The notes under the pieces: generated by a model
Told to the model about the DNA's origin: nothing
Seen by the model: the letters and a program-made list of their open reading frames with translations, nothing else
Databases searched by the model: none
Part shown: positions 54,302 to 64,000 of the stretch, piece by piece
How positions within the stretch are numbered: position 1 is the first letter of the stretch
How the letters are laid out: every line of letters begins with the position of its first letter
Translations under genes and position numbers: made by a program
DNA from: Lathyrus oleraceus
Taxonomy: Eukaryota > Streptophyta > Magnoliopsida > Fabales > Fabaceae
Direction: 5' to 3'
NCBI RefSeq assembly: GCF_024323335.1
Contig: NC_066579.1
Span: 126,874,854-126,938,853, forward strand
DNA: 64,000 nt

Positions 54302-55591
54302 CTACTCTTCCGGATGAGCGACAATGATGTTTTTGGAGGCCTTCCAGTTGCCTGGTACGCACGACTTTATCCACAGCTCTAGCTCGCGGTCGCGGTCGAT
54401 CTCTTCACTCACTGAACAAGCATGATCAGAATCCAGCATTCCTGCACTGACAAAGATGTACGGTGGACGACGTCCTCTGTTTGGTCTAAACGACTCTTGA
54501 TCTGGATAACCAAACCCAAACATGTCTGCCTTTACCACTATGTCAATGACTCTCCCCCAGCCTTGGGCCTCTTGATTCTTCACCACCTCTAGAGCTTGTT
54601 TATAAGAAGAAATGGACAGCTTCTTCTCTTTCTTGACAACAAGAGCGCTCTCCACCTGGACGGTTTCGATTGCTTGACTGGGTGTTTCAAATTTTCCACT
54701 GTCCATTTCTACTTCTATCATCTTCTGGGTCGTGTCTCTCATCAATACACACCCCTCTGTGGTGACGGCCACACAACAATTATCAACAACAGGGAAAGCT
54801 CCATCCTGCATCAGAGGTTTTGGGACCACAGACATTGGAACTTTTAACCGATCTTCCTCAGTCACCCCCATTCCTTTCTTGACCTTTTTCACCATCTTCA
54901 TCTTTACAGGACCCTTCCTGGGTACAGGGTTTACATCCCCCTCCATGATCTGTGCCAAGCTGATGGTCTTGGAGTCCACCATGTCCTGGATGACATGCTT
55001 GAAAGCCCTATAACCCTCAATACTGTGTCCGGGTGCCTCAGAATGGAACTCGCACCTGGCATTCTCATCATAGTGTGCAAGCCTCTTCTGCCGCTCTATG
55101 GGAATCAATATCCTTGTCCGGACTAACCCCAAATCCCTCAATCTCCTGAATAGAAGGGTGTAGGTCACAGGTGGTTCCTCAAACTGACGATCCTCCTTTT
55201 TCTTCTTCACTTGGCTCCTAGCTCTCGGTGCCTTCTGTTGAGGTGGTGGTTGTTGCGGTGGTACAGGTGGATTACCAACAGGAGTGGTTATAGTGGTAGC
55301 ATAAGGGTGATAACGATCCTTACTGCGTTCTTTCTTTGCTGGCACACCACTTGAGTCAACCTCTTTATCGAGCGGACCACTGCCAGAGAGTTTCTTTGCT
55401 ACAGAGTCAGAGGGATTTGTCACTTCGGATGATGGAGCTTTTCCCTGAACTTTCTCCTTGATCATCCAGCCCTCAATCCTTTCCAATCTCTCGGTCATGG
55501 CTTTCTGCCCCAAGGCAAGCCCTTGCACAACACTGAACAAATCTCTCACCATCTCTTTCAGTTCGAGGATGTCGGCGTTGGAAGGATCCAT
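54302..55591 (-). CDS. Ogre/Tat gag (C-terminal gag region)
   Basis: A 429-aa open frame. The N-terminus MDPSNADILELKEMVRDL is a coiled coil (1-50). A Pro/Gln-rich stretch follows (PPVPPQQPPPQQ at about 110). The conserved Ogre/Tat gag block is YTLLFRRLRDLGLVRTR, ARCEFHSEAPGHSIEGY and FKHVIQDMVDSKTIS (about 145-225), in which the usual CxFHxxAPGH motif is kept. A longer variable C-terminus ends IVAHPEE. Full Ogre gag is longer, so part of the N-terminal gag seems lost. The protease was not identified after it. It lies 1.09 kb from the PBS. Confidence 0.78.
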   Translation of the reverse strand: MDPSNADILELKEMVRDLFSVVQGLALGQKAMTERLERIEGWMIKEKVQGKAPSSEVTNPSDSVAKKLSGSGPLDKEVDSSGVPAKKERSKDRYHPYATTITTPVGNPPVPPQQPPPQQKAPRARSQVKKKKEDRQFEEPPVTYTLLFRRLRDLGLVRTRILIPIERQKRLAHYDENARCEFHSEAPGHSIEGYRAFKHVIQDMVDSKTISLAQIMEGDVNPVPRKGPVKMKMVKKVKKGMGVTEEDRLKVPMSVVPKPLMQDGAFPVVDNCCVAVTTEGCVLMRDTTQKMIEVEMDSGKFETPSQAIETVQVESALVVKKEKKLSISSYKQALEVVKNQEAQGWGRVIDIVVKADMFGFGYPDQESFRPNRGRRPPYIFVSAGMLDSDHACSVSEEIDRDRELELWIKSCVPGNWKASKNIIVAHPEE

Positions 55592-56681
55592 CAGTTTGGA
55601 TTTGTTACCTCTAACAGGATGTCTGAGCAGACGAGCTATACACGCTGGTTGACACCTACAAAACAGTAAATGGGTTAGTATGACTCACACATGCAATGTC
55701 TATCCGTACCAGGAATATCTGTCCTTTGATTCTAGCATCACAGAGACAAATAATTTTTCCTCAATAACATTCTGACATCTGGATGTCTCTCAACCAGAAT
55801 CCTAATCAAAAAAATGGACTCTGAGTACGGATAGACATGGGTGGAATGCAGATGAATGCGAAATGAGACCGATGCAAATGCATGAATGCAGGTCACTGTG
55901 CCACCAAGTCATCTGAAGACCCATTCTCTGAACCAGTCACGGTCAACTGAGTCACCATAAATCCGACTTGGGGAGTTCCGAAATAAACGGAACTGGAGAT
56001 TACATCACTATCATCACAGGAACATCCACTGAACGGATGACATCCAGATCCTCTGAACAGGTACTCTCAAATTCAACTCGGGGATCCGAAATAAACGGAA
56101 CCCGCTGATAAACCACGGACAGAACTCCGGCGTCCCAGAAATAAATGTCCATAATTCACAGTCACCATCAGTACCAAGAGTCACCAACCAGTCACCAACA
56201 AGTCAGCAACAGTGCCTGTAATAATCATCCCCTCCCACTCATGGGTGTCATCTAGGCCAGGGTAAGGTCGAAAGAAACGCAACATAAATAACCTTTCGCA
56301 GAATACCATCATATACACACCCAAAGTATGTAACGATGATATCCCACCAGGGTCTGAACTGCTCGTGATGTCAATGTTCCGCTAAGTGGCGCACACCACC
56401 CGCTTCCCATGAATCACTCTATTCCTAGGTTTCCTAGATTGCACTCATAGCCTGGGTATTGGGCCTTTTACCTCGAGTAACTCCCACCCCCAAACAGAGA
56501 AACACAGTCAGCACAGCAGATGAATATGAATGAATGCAAACATTAATGCACACATTGAATGCAAACAGTAAATGAATGAATGCAATAAACAACAGCAAAT
56601 AGCAACCAAAGCCCTAACCTAGAGAGCGCTAGGAGAGACTCGCTTAGGGAAGATGGACCAGCACAGGTCAACTTCTCGAGT
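55592..56681 (-). other. Ogre leader between PBS and gag
   Basis: No credible gene is seen. Ogre elements often carry an extra ORF1 here; none is recognisable. Three to four loose repeats of CGGAACTGG or GGAACC with GAAATAAACGG occur at 55970-56160. Confidence 0.6.
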
Positions 56682-56699
56682 TCCCCAGCAGAGTCGCCA
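56682..56699 (-). other. Ogre primer binding site (tRNA-Arg type)
   Basis: On the minus strand TGGCGACTCTGCTGGGGA, two bases from the LTR end. Ogre elements are reported to prime from tRNA-Arg; the assignment to that tRNA is from memory. Confidence 0.8.
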
Positions 56700-56701
56700 G
56701 C

Positions 56702-59700
56702 TGTCGCATCACGCGAAAAACCGGCGGGAAACAAGAACAACAGAGCCGCCACCGTGCGTTATTTATCCCAAAAGAGGGAAAGGAAACGCTCAGAGTAAAC
56801 CTGGAAAAAGAATGGTCTCGCGACCAAAGAGAATGGGATCGGGAGTCGGTTATGCGAAGGGAAGGTATTAGCACCCCTACGCATCCGTCGTACTCGACGG
56901 GATCCACGCACAATAGGAAGGAAAATGGTTGCTAAAAACACTGCTCACACACAGACACTGGCTGAAAGAGACACAAGAAAACAAACAAGACTGACTCGGC
57001 AGGATATCGCAACCTGGGCCTACTTAGTCTATCAAGCATAGACATCAGAGTCTAAGTAGTTCGGACTGGGGAAACGACACATGCTCGCAAGGATATCGCA
57101 TCCTATGCATACGTATCTCCTTGGACGAAGGAGAATCAGAGCATCCGTAGCTCGGCTAACACGCACACAAAACAAACACGGGCAACCGTGGAATCCGAAT
57201 GCCAATCGCTGGACTTACATCAGATTCCGAACCAAAACACCCCCACACTGGAAACCAGATGCCACTTGATGGACTTATACCGGACTCCAAGCACACAACA
57301 ATAGGATACGGAATGCCAATCGCTGGGCTTACATCCATCTCCTGACACACACGAAGACAAAACAAAAAGACAGGCGCCCGGAGAGATCTGCTCATCTCCT
57401 GCCTACGTACCTCATCTGGTATGAGGATCAGGGCGGCGTAGTTCCCCTACGGAGGGACACAGGACTAGCCTAACCAGATAACAGAGGGAGACACAACTAG
57501 GGAGACTAACTCGAGCCTAGATGTTATCATGCAAAGTCATCCCTAAGTCAAGGTTTCTAGCTAACTTGCACAGGAAGCAAGCCTATCCTAATCAGCTCAA
57601 ACAGCAAAGCAAACAATCACAAGTAGCACACACTATACACACACAAGTGGGGCTCAAATAAAGGGTTAGGCTGCAAGAGCAAGCCATCTGTATCTGGGTG
57701 ATGTTAGCTCTTAACCTTGACATTGAGAGTCAAGGTGAAGATGATGAAAGGTGAGTGAAGATAAGACTTCACAACTCTTATCCCTGGCCTGGGAGAGCTT
57801 TAGACAAAGAAGTGTGGGTCCAGAAAGTGGGAACCCTTCTACACTTAAGACATTGACTCAACTGTACAACTGTACAAGATCTTGGGTTAGTATCCCAATG
57901 CATCAACACCAGTTGTGTGAGCAGAGGGATGACTCAACAAGAATAGAAGGGGATGGATTGCACATCCCTTGGGTTCTGCCAATTGCCTTATCAAAGAACT
58001 TTACCTGCTTGGGGACAAAAATAAACAAGCACAAACATTGCCTCTTAAGGAGGACTTCAGACAGGTGCCTGACCAAGTAACAGGCCAGGTCTTCCAGACT
58101 ACATGGAGAAAAGAATGTTATACCTCAATGCAAATGCTATCAAGCAAAGCAAAGCAAGTTCTCAAAGAACTATTAGCAACTAATGTACCTGAAATCAATC
58201 AAATACAATCAGTATACCAATCACAAAGTCAAACCAAACAGCATAAGAACCAACAGACAACACAATCAATCATATGTGCAAAGCACAAGCTCAAAGCAAG
58301 TGAGCTAAGCATCCTACAAAACAAACAAGTTATTTCACAACAAGCAACCAAACTCAATCAACTTGCATTAATCTCCTTAAAGCATTTGCTTCTTAACCTG
58401 AAAAGCCAAACTCAAACATGAGAAACAAGACCACTAGGACAAGCCTAGGGTCAAAATGAGATCAAAAATCCAAAACAGCAAGTGAAAATTATCCAAAATC
58501 AAGATCAAACAATTAAGAATCCAATCCAAGTGGTTCCACATTCATATCATTCATCATTATCATTTCATGAAGGAAAAAGCATCAAACATGCAATTTAGAA
58601 CCTCAAAGGACCAAACAGAATGATCACAATCAAATCAATACCAAAACATTTCAATAAATCTTCAAAAAATTCATGATCAAACAACATTCATGACATGTCA
58701 ATCATACCGAATTTCAGCTCAATTGGATCAAGGGAAGCAAGTCAATGAAATTCATAAAGTCAACACAAATTCAAGCAAGCTCATACATGGCATCAAGACA
58801 AGCATCAACTTCAACCAATCATAAAACAGAAAAAAAACATGATAAATGAATGAGACCAAAGCCAAGATTCACTTCAAGATGTCTACAATACTCATGCCAA
58901 ATTTCACATCCATCCAATTAATAACCAGGATTTCACAAAACAAATGGAAACATGTCTCACAAAAAGTCCACAATTGACTAAACAGAAAATAAAATCCCAA
59001 TCAAATAGGAAATGCCTTCACAAATTCCAGAAAAATTCACATGTATTCTCAACATTCACAAGTATCCTCATGCAAAAATCCAGCTCAATTCAAGTTCAAC
59101 AAGCATAGAAAATAAAATCAAGAAGTTGCACAAAGCATGGCATGGCATAAAATGTAACACCTCCAAAGATCATGTCATAACTCTCAATCCAGGAACTCAA
59201 AAATTACAAACCACATATCAAAATGACCAGGAATGAGTCTAGTTTAAGCACAAAAAATTTCATGAATTTCTAATGAAGCATAATCATTTTATGAGCAAAA
59301 GAGTGAGCATGGTGCACAAAAGGACATGTCCAAACAAACCCTAGCCAAATATTTTTTCCACACGTGCACAATATTATTAAAAATAACCAGAAAATCCAGC
59401 ACATCACAAGGAGAATGGCACAAAAAATTGCATCAAAATTGGATTAAAATTGGAAGAGATATGAATTTTTGATCATGGAAGAAAAATAAAAAAAATGTGG
59501 AAAAGGCAAGGTGAACATGTGAAGTTATTTGAAAAAAATGCTAAGAGTCCAAAAGAGAAGATGCTCTCCAGCGGAATCGAACTCACTTGCCATTTGAATC
59601 TGGCGCGCTTGGCAAAACGCAGTGCTTTAACTATCAGGCATGGCATCATACGATTGGCTCATGGCAAAAAAACACGGAATCCACATGCAAACAGAAATAA

Positions 59701-61444
59701 AATAGATCAAACACGCGCTGGGGAACAAAATTGGCTAGGGTTTATGAACCTTCATCGTGTTCATCATCAGGATGAACTTTTGTCTCAGAATTGGGCAAAC
59801 AACATATCAATCGAATCATCTAATCATGCACAACACTAATCCAGCCTTAATTAAACTTAATTCATGCTAACCAACTCGGATCGATCAAAAGAACATTTGA
59901 ACACCAAACTTCAATTCCTAATATCTCATTCAATATTCGATGAAATTCCACGATTCAAAGTTCATTACAACCTACATTCAAAGATCTACAAGAATCCTAT
60001 ATTAATTTCGTGAATCAAGAACATGGGAATCTGACCTCTAAGCAATTGCAGTAGCAGAATCGCGAGTTTTGAGCTGTGAAAGATGAAAACAGAAACTCTA
60101 CAAGGTCCAGGTTGATGAATGGATGGATGATTTCAGTTCAATTATGCTCCATTTTGTTCTAATCACCAACTGCCATGAGAGAATCTTGGATGCAACAGTC
60201 ACGATTTCCTCAATGATCTTCCAATCTTTACTTCAACAGATGCTCAAAAGTTCATGTAGATGGAGATTCAAGCAAGCACGAGGCAAAGGCAATGTGAAAT
60301 TGGATGAACAAAGTGCAAAAAAGTGTGAGAGAAATTGAGAGAACTTTGATGAATTTTCTGTTAGATCTGAAAATGTGATTGTGATTATGTGAAACAGTTA
60401 CAATTAATGCTTTATATGATGTACTAATCCAATTTGTTAATCAAGATTAAGCAAATTCAAGTGGATTAGCAAAATGCAATTTCATGTAATTTGGCCAAAA
60501 TGACCTTTTCCAAATGCAGCCAATGTAACAGTGCAAATGCAATTGGGACAAGTCACATTTTCTGTTTATGATGTGTTAGAAATGGTTTGGAGTAAAAATT
60601 ACATGTATTTTTCAAAAACACCTTTTTTCCCACCAAAATGCAAATTAGTTCACTTGAAAAATGCCATTTTGATGTGTTGATTTTTGATGAAATGTGATGA
60701 TGCATCATGAAAGTACATGTCAAATGTGACTTGCTCAAAAAAGAATCACCCAATTTGGCCTTTCCATTCAAAAGTTATGGCACTTTGAATTTCAACTTTT
60801 TCTGAAAATGATTTGATCATAACTTGCCAACCACACATGAGAAATGAGTGTTCTTGGACTTTTTGGAATGATGAGAACAAGATCTTCAACTTTCATGTTG
60901 GACAAAATTCCATTTGAAGCTTGTATGATGAAGTAATTTTGAGGAGAAGAACTTTCCATTTTTGGCAGTTTCCAATTACAGGTCACCTGCTATTTTTGGA
61001 AACTTTTGATCTGACTTCAAATTCTTCAATCTTGGTCTTTGGTATGTCAAATGAGACTTGTATGGACATGAATGAAGCCTTTCAAACCAACTCTCACCTT
61101 CAAATCCATGAATTGTGGCACAGTTGACCACAATTGACTTTCTAGGGTTTCTGATGAAATTCAGCTTGACTATTGAGCTTTGATCATCCAATCTTTGGCC
61201 AAACCACTTCAAAATGATCCTTGAATCATATGAACTTGATAAACCAACCCTAGGGCTTTGTTTCAATGGAAATTGCATTTGCTTGCTTGCTTGACTGATT
61301 CTCCTGATCAGTTGACCTAATCTGTCTGAATGACTTGCACTTAGGCAGATGGCAATGCAATGTTATGCAATGGACTATGTTATGTTAATGACCTAATGAT
61401 GAAAATGTAAGTACAAAATGTAGGTGCAAATTTGAGGTGCTACA
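56702..61444 (-). repeat. Ogre 5' LTR (4.74 kb)
   Basis: The full-length partner of 33398-37722, starting (element sense) TGTAGCACC at 61444. It includes the 427-bp segment 58841-59267 that is absent from the other LTR, and a second tRNA-like copy at 59563-59644. Confidence 0.92.
59563..59644 (-). other. tRNA-like sequence in the Ogre 5' LTR
   Basis: 82 nt, minus strand, starting GCCATGCCTGATAGTTAAAG and carrying the same B-box-like GTTCGATTCC. It differs at several positions from the copy at 35831-35912 but keeps the two box-like motifs. Confidence 0.4.
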
Positions 61445-61449
61445 ATTAT
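61445..61449. other. target site duplication, right copy (ATTAT)
   Basis: Matches 33393-33397 and marks the outer edge of the Ogre insertion. Confidence 0.9.
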
Positions 61450-62411
61450 GATACTGTTTGGTTACAATTTAGAGGTATTTTGGTGTTTTTTATTATTGAT
61501 TGTTGAATTAATCAATTGATTGTGATGTTGTGCATAATGTCGATAATTTTGGTTATAATGCATGCTGTTGAAAATCATGCATCATGGTGTACGGACTTCA
61601 GTCCAGTTTTAGTGTGCTCTGGTATGATAATTTGGATTCAAGAGCGAGTATCTGGTTCTGTATGGGAATCAGTGAAGTGTTACTAAAGGTGTTAGTAGTG
61701 AACTGGTGTGCTCTGACTTTAAGGAGGGAATTCATGAGTGAGATGGACTTGTGTTGTCCATAATGGTACTGCATGCATGTATAGTCGTGGCATTGAGTAC
61801 ACTGCATCCATTGTTTGCATATGTACTTAAATGATTATGTTGACAATGGTGATTCATAATACTTATGTGGTTAATATTAATGAATTATGTTGAAATGATG
61901 TGAATGAGACACATGATTGTTGATGTTTGCTTAGGCTACCCTTGCATTGTTTTACACCATTATATATTTTGAGCATACTCTCACCCTTTATTGTTTGTGT
62001 GGTTATGCGCTCCTTCTTGGGGTATATACGAGTAGGTAAATGTGTGGTTATGGTGTTGATGATGTTCTTTTTTTCCGGTTTTACACGATATTTAGATTTC
62101 GTTGCTCTGATCTATAACACTGGGCGGTCGAAGGTTAAGTTTCGTTATTTATTATTAATTTTGATGTTGTTGATATGAGCATTAGACTTGTACTAATCAC
62201 ATTATGTGTTGTTGATTTACTTTAACTGATTTTATTTCTCGCTGCGATGAGCCTATGTAAAGGAGAGCATGTGATGTCATATGTTTAAGTTATTACATAT
62301 TTTATTTAACTCGTGTTACAAAGTAGGTTTATATTGTGTTTGCATCACACCCTATGTGTATAGTTGTTTTAAATTTGTATTATTTCGCGTTAGGGTAGTT
62401 AGGGTGTTACA
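61450..62411 (+). repeat. Ty3/gypsy 5' LTR, right part
   Basis: Continuation of 32268-33397 after the Ogre insertion, ending TAGGGTGTTACA at 62411. It is 962 bp. It includes a TG/GATG-rich body but no gene. Confidence 0.8.
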
Positions 62412-62414
62412 TAG

Positions 62415-62429
62415 TGGTATCATAGCAGG
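62415..62429 (+). other. Ty3/gypsy primer binding site
   Basis: TGGTATCATAGCAGG three bases after the LTR end, a tRNA-iMet-type PBS with one change (CATAGC for CAGAGC). Confidence 0.75.
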
Positions 62430-62543
62430 TTGGTCCATTCGACCAAGTTTTTGACATGTTTTGTATTCCATTGTATGTGACATGCGTGTGTGCATTTTTG
62501 ATGTGTTATTTCTTCTGATGTCAGTTTACTAGTGTGCAAAGTA

Positions 62544-64000
62544 ATGGCTGGAAGAAACGATCTCGCAATTGCTAATGCTTTAGAGTCAATGGCTCAGGCG
62601 CTGCAAGGTCAGCAGGATCAGGTTGGTAATGAGTTCCATGGTTCGGGGGAATTTCAGAGAAACAATTAGTTGAATTTCAAGGGTAGGTATGATTGAGAGG
62701 GTTTGCGGGAATGGCTTAGAGAGATTGAGAAGATTTTTCAAGTTATGGCTTCCATTGAAGTTCATAAGGTGTAGTTTGGTACTCATATGTTGTCAGAAGA
62801 GGCCGAAGACCGGTGGGACAATGCGCGGCAAAGACTGAAGACTGTTGGTATTGATATTACTTGGGTTGTGTTCAGAGCTCATTTCTTATAGAAGTACTTT
62901 CATGAGGATGTGCGTAGTAAGAAGGAAATCAAGTTCCTAGAGCTAAATCAAGGAAATATGATTGTTGTTGAGTATGCTTCTAGGTTCAAATAACTAGTAA
63001 AGTTTTGTACATACTACAATGGTACAACTGCTCAAGGGTTGAAGTGTATCAAGTTTGAAAGAGGATTCCGTCCTAAGATTAAGCAAGGTATTAGTTACCT
63101 GTAGATTGGTCAATTTCCTATGCTGGTGAATAATTGTAGACATATGATGAGGACAACAGATTCCAATCTGCTTAATGTAAAAGTTTTGGTGAAAGGAAAG
63201 GGAAGAATCAGTATTGCAGGAAACGTTATAATGATCCAGCTGACAAAGGGAAGCATAGGGTTTCAAATAAGAAAAGGCCAAGTCAGGGAGAGAATTCGGA
63301 TTCTATCAAGTGTTTTAAGTGTGACGAGTTAGGCCACCATGCTAATGAGTGCAAGAATAATGTTATGAGGTGCTTTAAATATGGAAAGACATGTCATTGT
63401 ATTGCTGATTACAAGAGTGAATGGCCGACTTGTTATAACTACGGCGAACAGGGTCACATTAGTACTAATTGTCAGAAACCAAAGAAAGTTTAGTATGGAG
63501 GGAAAGTTTTGCTTTGACTAGGTCAGAGACTACTAGCTCATACAGATTGAGTCGAGGTCCGTGTTTTATTAATGGTATTCCGTTGATTGCTAATATTGAC
63601 ATGGGTGCAACAAATTCTTTTGTTTCTGTTGATTGTGCTAAGGGGTTGGGTTTTAAACTGTCTGTTATGGCTGGGAGTATAATTATATACCTCAGTTAAT
63701 GATTTGGTGATGACTTCGTGAGTGTGTTTGAATTGTCCACTGACTATTTATGGTAAGAGTTTTGGGATGGACTTAGTTTGTCTATCATTGAATCAAATTG
63801 ATGTTATCCTTGGAATGAACTGGTTGGAGTTAAACCATGTTCATATCAACTATTTCGATAAGCCAGTGTCATTTCTAGAGTTTGATACAAGTGATGAGTT
63901 GTTTATGTCTACCAAGCAAGTGGATGAGTTTATGAGGGATGATGCTGAGGTTTTTATGATACTAGCTTCTATGAAGACTAAAAGTAAAGCTACAATTGGT
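62544..64000 (+). pseudogene. Ty3/gypsy (Tekay-like) gag, protease and start of RT, decayed
   Basis: Gag starts MAGRNDLAIANALESMAQAL at 62544 and has LREWLREIEKIFQVMAS, FGTHMLSEEAEDRWDNARQR and EIKFLELNQGNM, with several in-frame stops. Three CCHC-type knuckles follow at 63310-63475 (CFKCDELGHHANEC; a decayed CFKYGKTCHCIADY; CYNYGEQGHISTNC). Only the first keeps all four zinc ligands. The protease block at 63525-63660 reads GPCFINGIPLIANIDMGATN, with D-M-G where D-T-G is expected. From about 63760 it reads LSLNQIDVILGMNWLELNHV and FMILASMK, just before RT, and the window ends. The domain set and three knuckles fit chromovirus Tekay elements. Confidence 0.85.

Larger units (their letters stand above)
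33398..61444 (-). mobile_element. Ogre/Tat-type Ty3/gypsy retrotransposon, ends complete, pol mostly lost
   Basis: A 28.0 kb insertion on the minus strand: 5' LTR 56702-61444, PBS 56682-56699, leader, gag 55591-54302, decayed pol 54115-50885, then a foreign SIRE insertion (39114-50884), a satellite-like 3' region (39113-37735), a polypurine tract and 3' LTR 33398-37722. TG...CA ends and a perfect 5-bp duplication ATTAT frame it. Very long LTRs, the PBS, the Tat-type gag/pol and the repeat-bearing 3' region all point to Ogre. Integrase was not found, so the copy is not autonomous. Confidence 0.9.

Overview
The window is plant nuclear DNA, most likely from a large-genome legume of the tribe Fabeae (pea, vetch, faba bean, lentil or grass-pea). 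The pointers are a complete Ogre/Tat-type Ty3 retrotransposon with 4.3-4.7 kb LTRs and satellite-like repeats before its polypurine tract, SIRE/Maximus-type Ty1 elements, MULEs carrying plant-mobile-domain genes, GT-AG introns and AT-rich spacers. Species identity is inference.

Only two ordinary host genes are visible. The first, at 7349-12001 (+), is a chloroplast ClpB/Hsp100 disaggregase (CLPB3). Its ten exons join into one open frame of 978 codons, with a heat-shock-type element and a G-box upstream. The second, at 20499-21245 (-), is an EID1-like F-box protein (EDL3 type), with a probable intron in its 5' UTR. They are about 8.5 kb apart and point towards each other.

The rest is transposable elements. 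1-3754: Ty1/copia, minus strand, gag to protease plus its 5' LTR. About 4080-5035: a possible decayed Ty3 LTR. 5240-6640: MULE pseudogene. 13010-13860: plant-mobile-domain pseudogene. 13984-15053: copia integrase remnant, cut at a CACTA-type end. 15360-17521: 3' part and LTR of a SIRE-like element. 17590-19270: FAR1-like MULE. 23010-23256: Stowaway MITE. 23410-27708: a MULE with long inverted repeats enclosing a small unknown ORF, a transposase remnant and a plant-mobile-domain gene. 27709-30600: AT-rich DNA with long microsatellites. 30620-32229: copia remnant.

From 30.6 kb to the right edge the elements form a nest. A copia remnant is abutted by the LTR of a plus-strand Ty3 element (Tekay-like gag and protease at the far right). 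That LTR is split by a minus-strand Ogre-type element (33398-61444) with a perfect 5-bp target duplication, ATTAT. The Ogre element is in turn interrupted by a minus-strand SIRE/Maximus-type element (39114-49487) with two nearly identical LTRs. Joined to its upstream LTR is a truncated second copy (49488-50884), so the array reads partial internal region - LTR - full internal region - LTR. The SIRE third ORF (802 aa, plant transposon protein domain) has its own TATA box and telo-box leader. The Ogre copy has lost most of pol.
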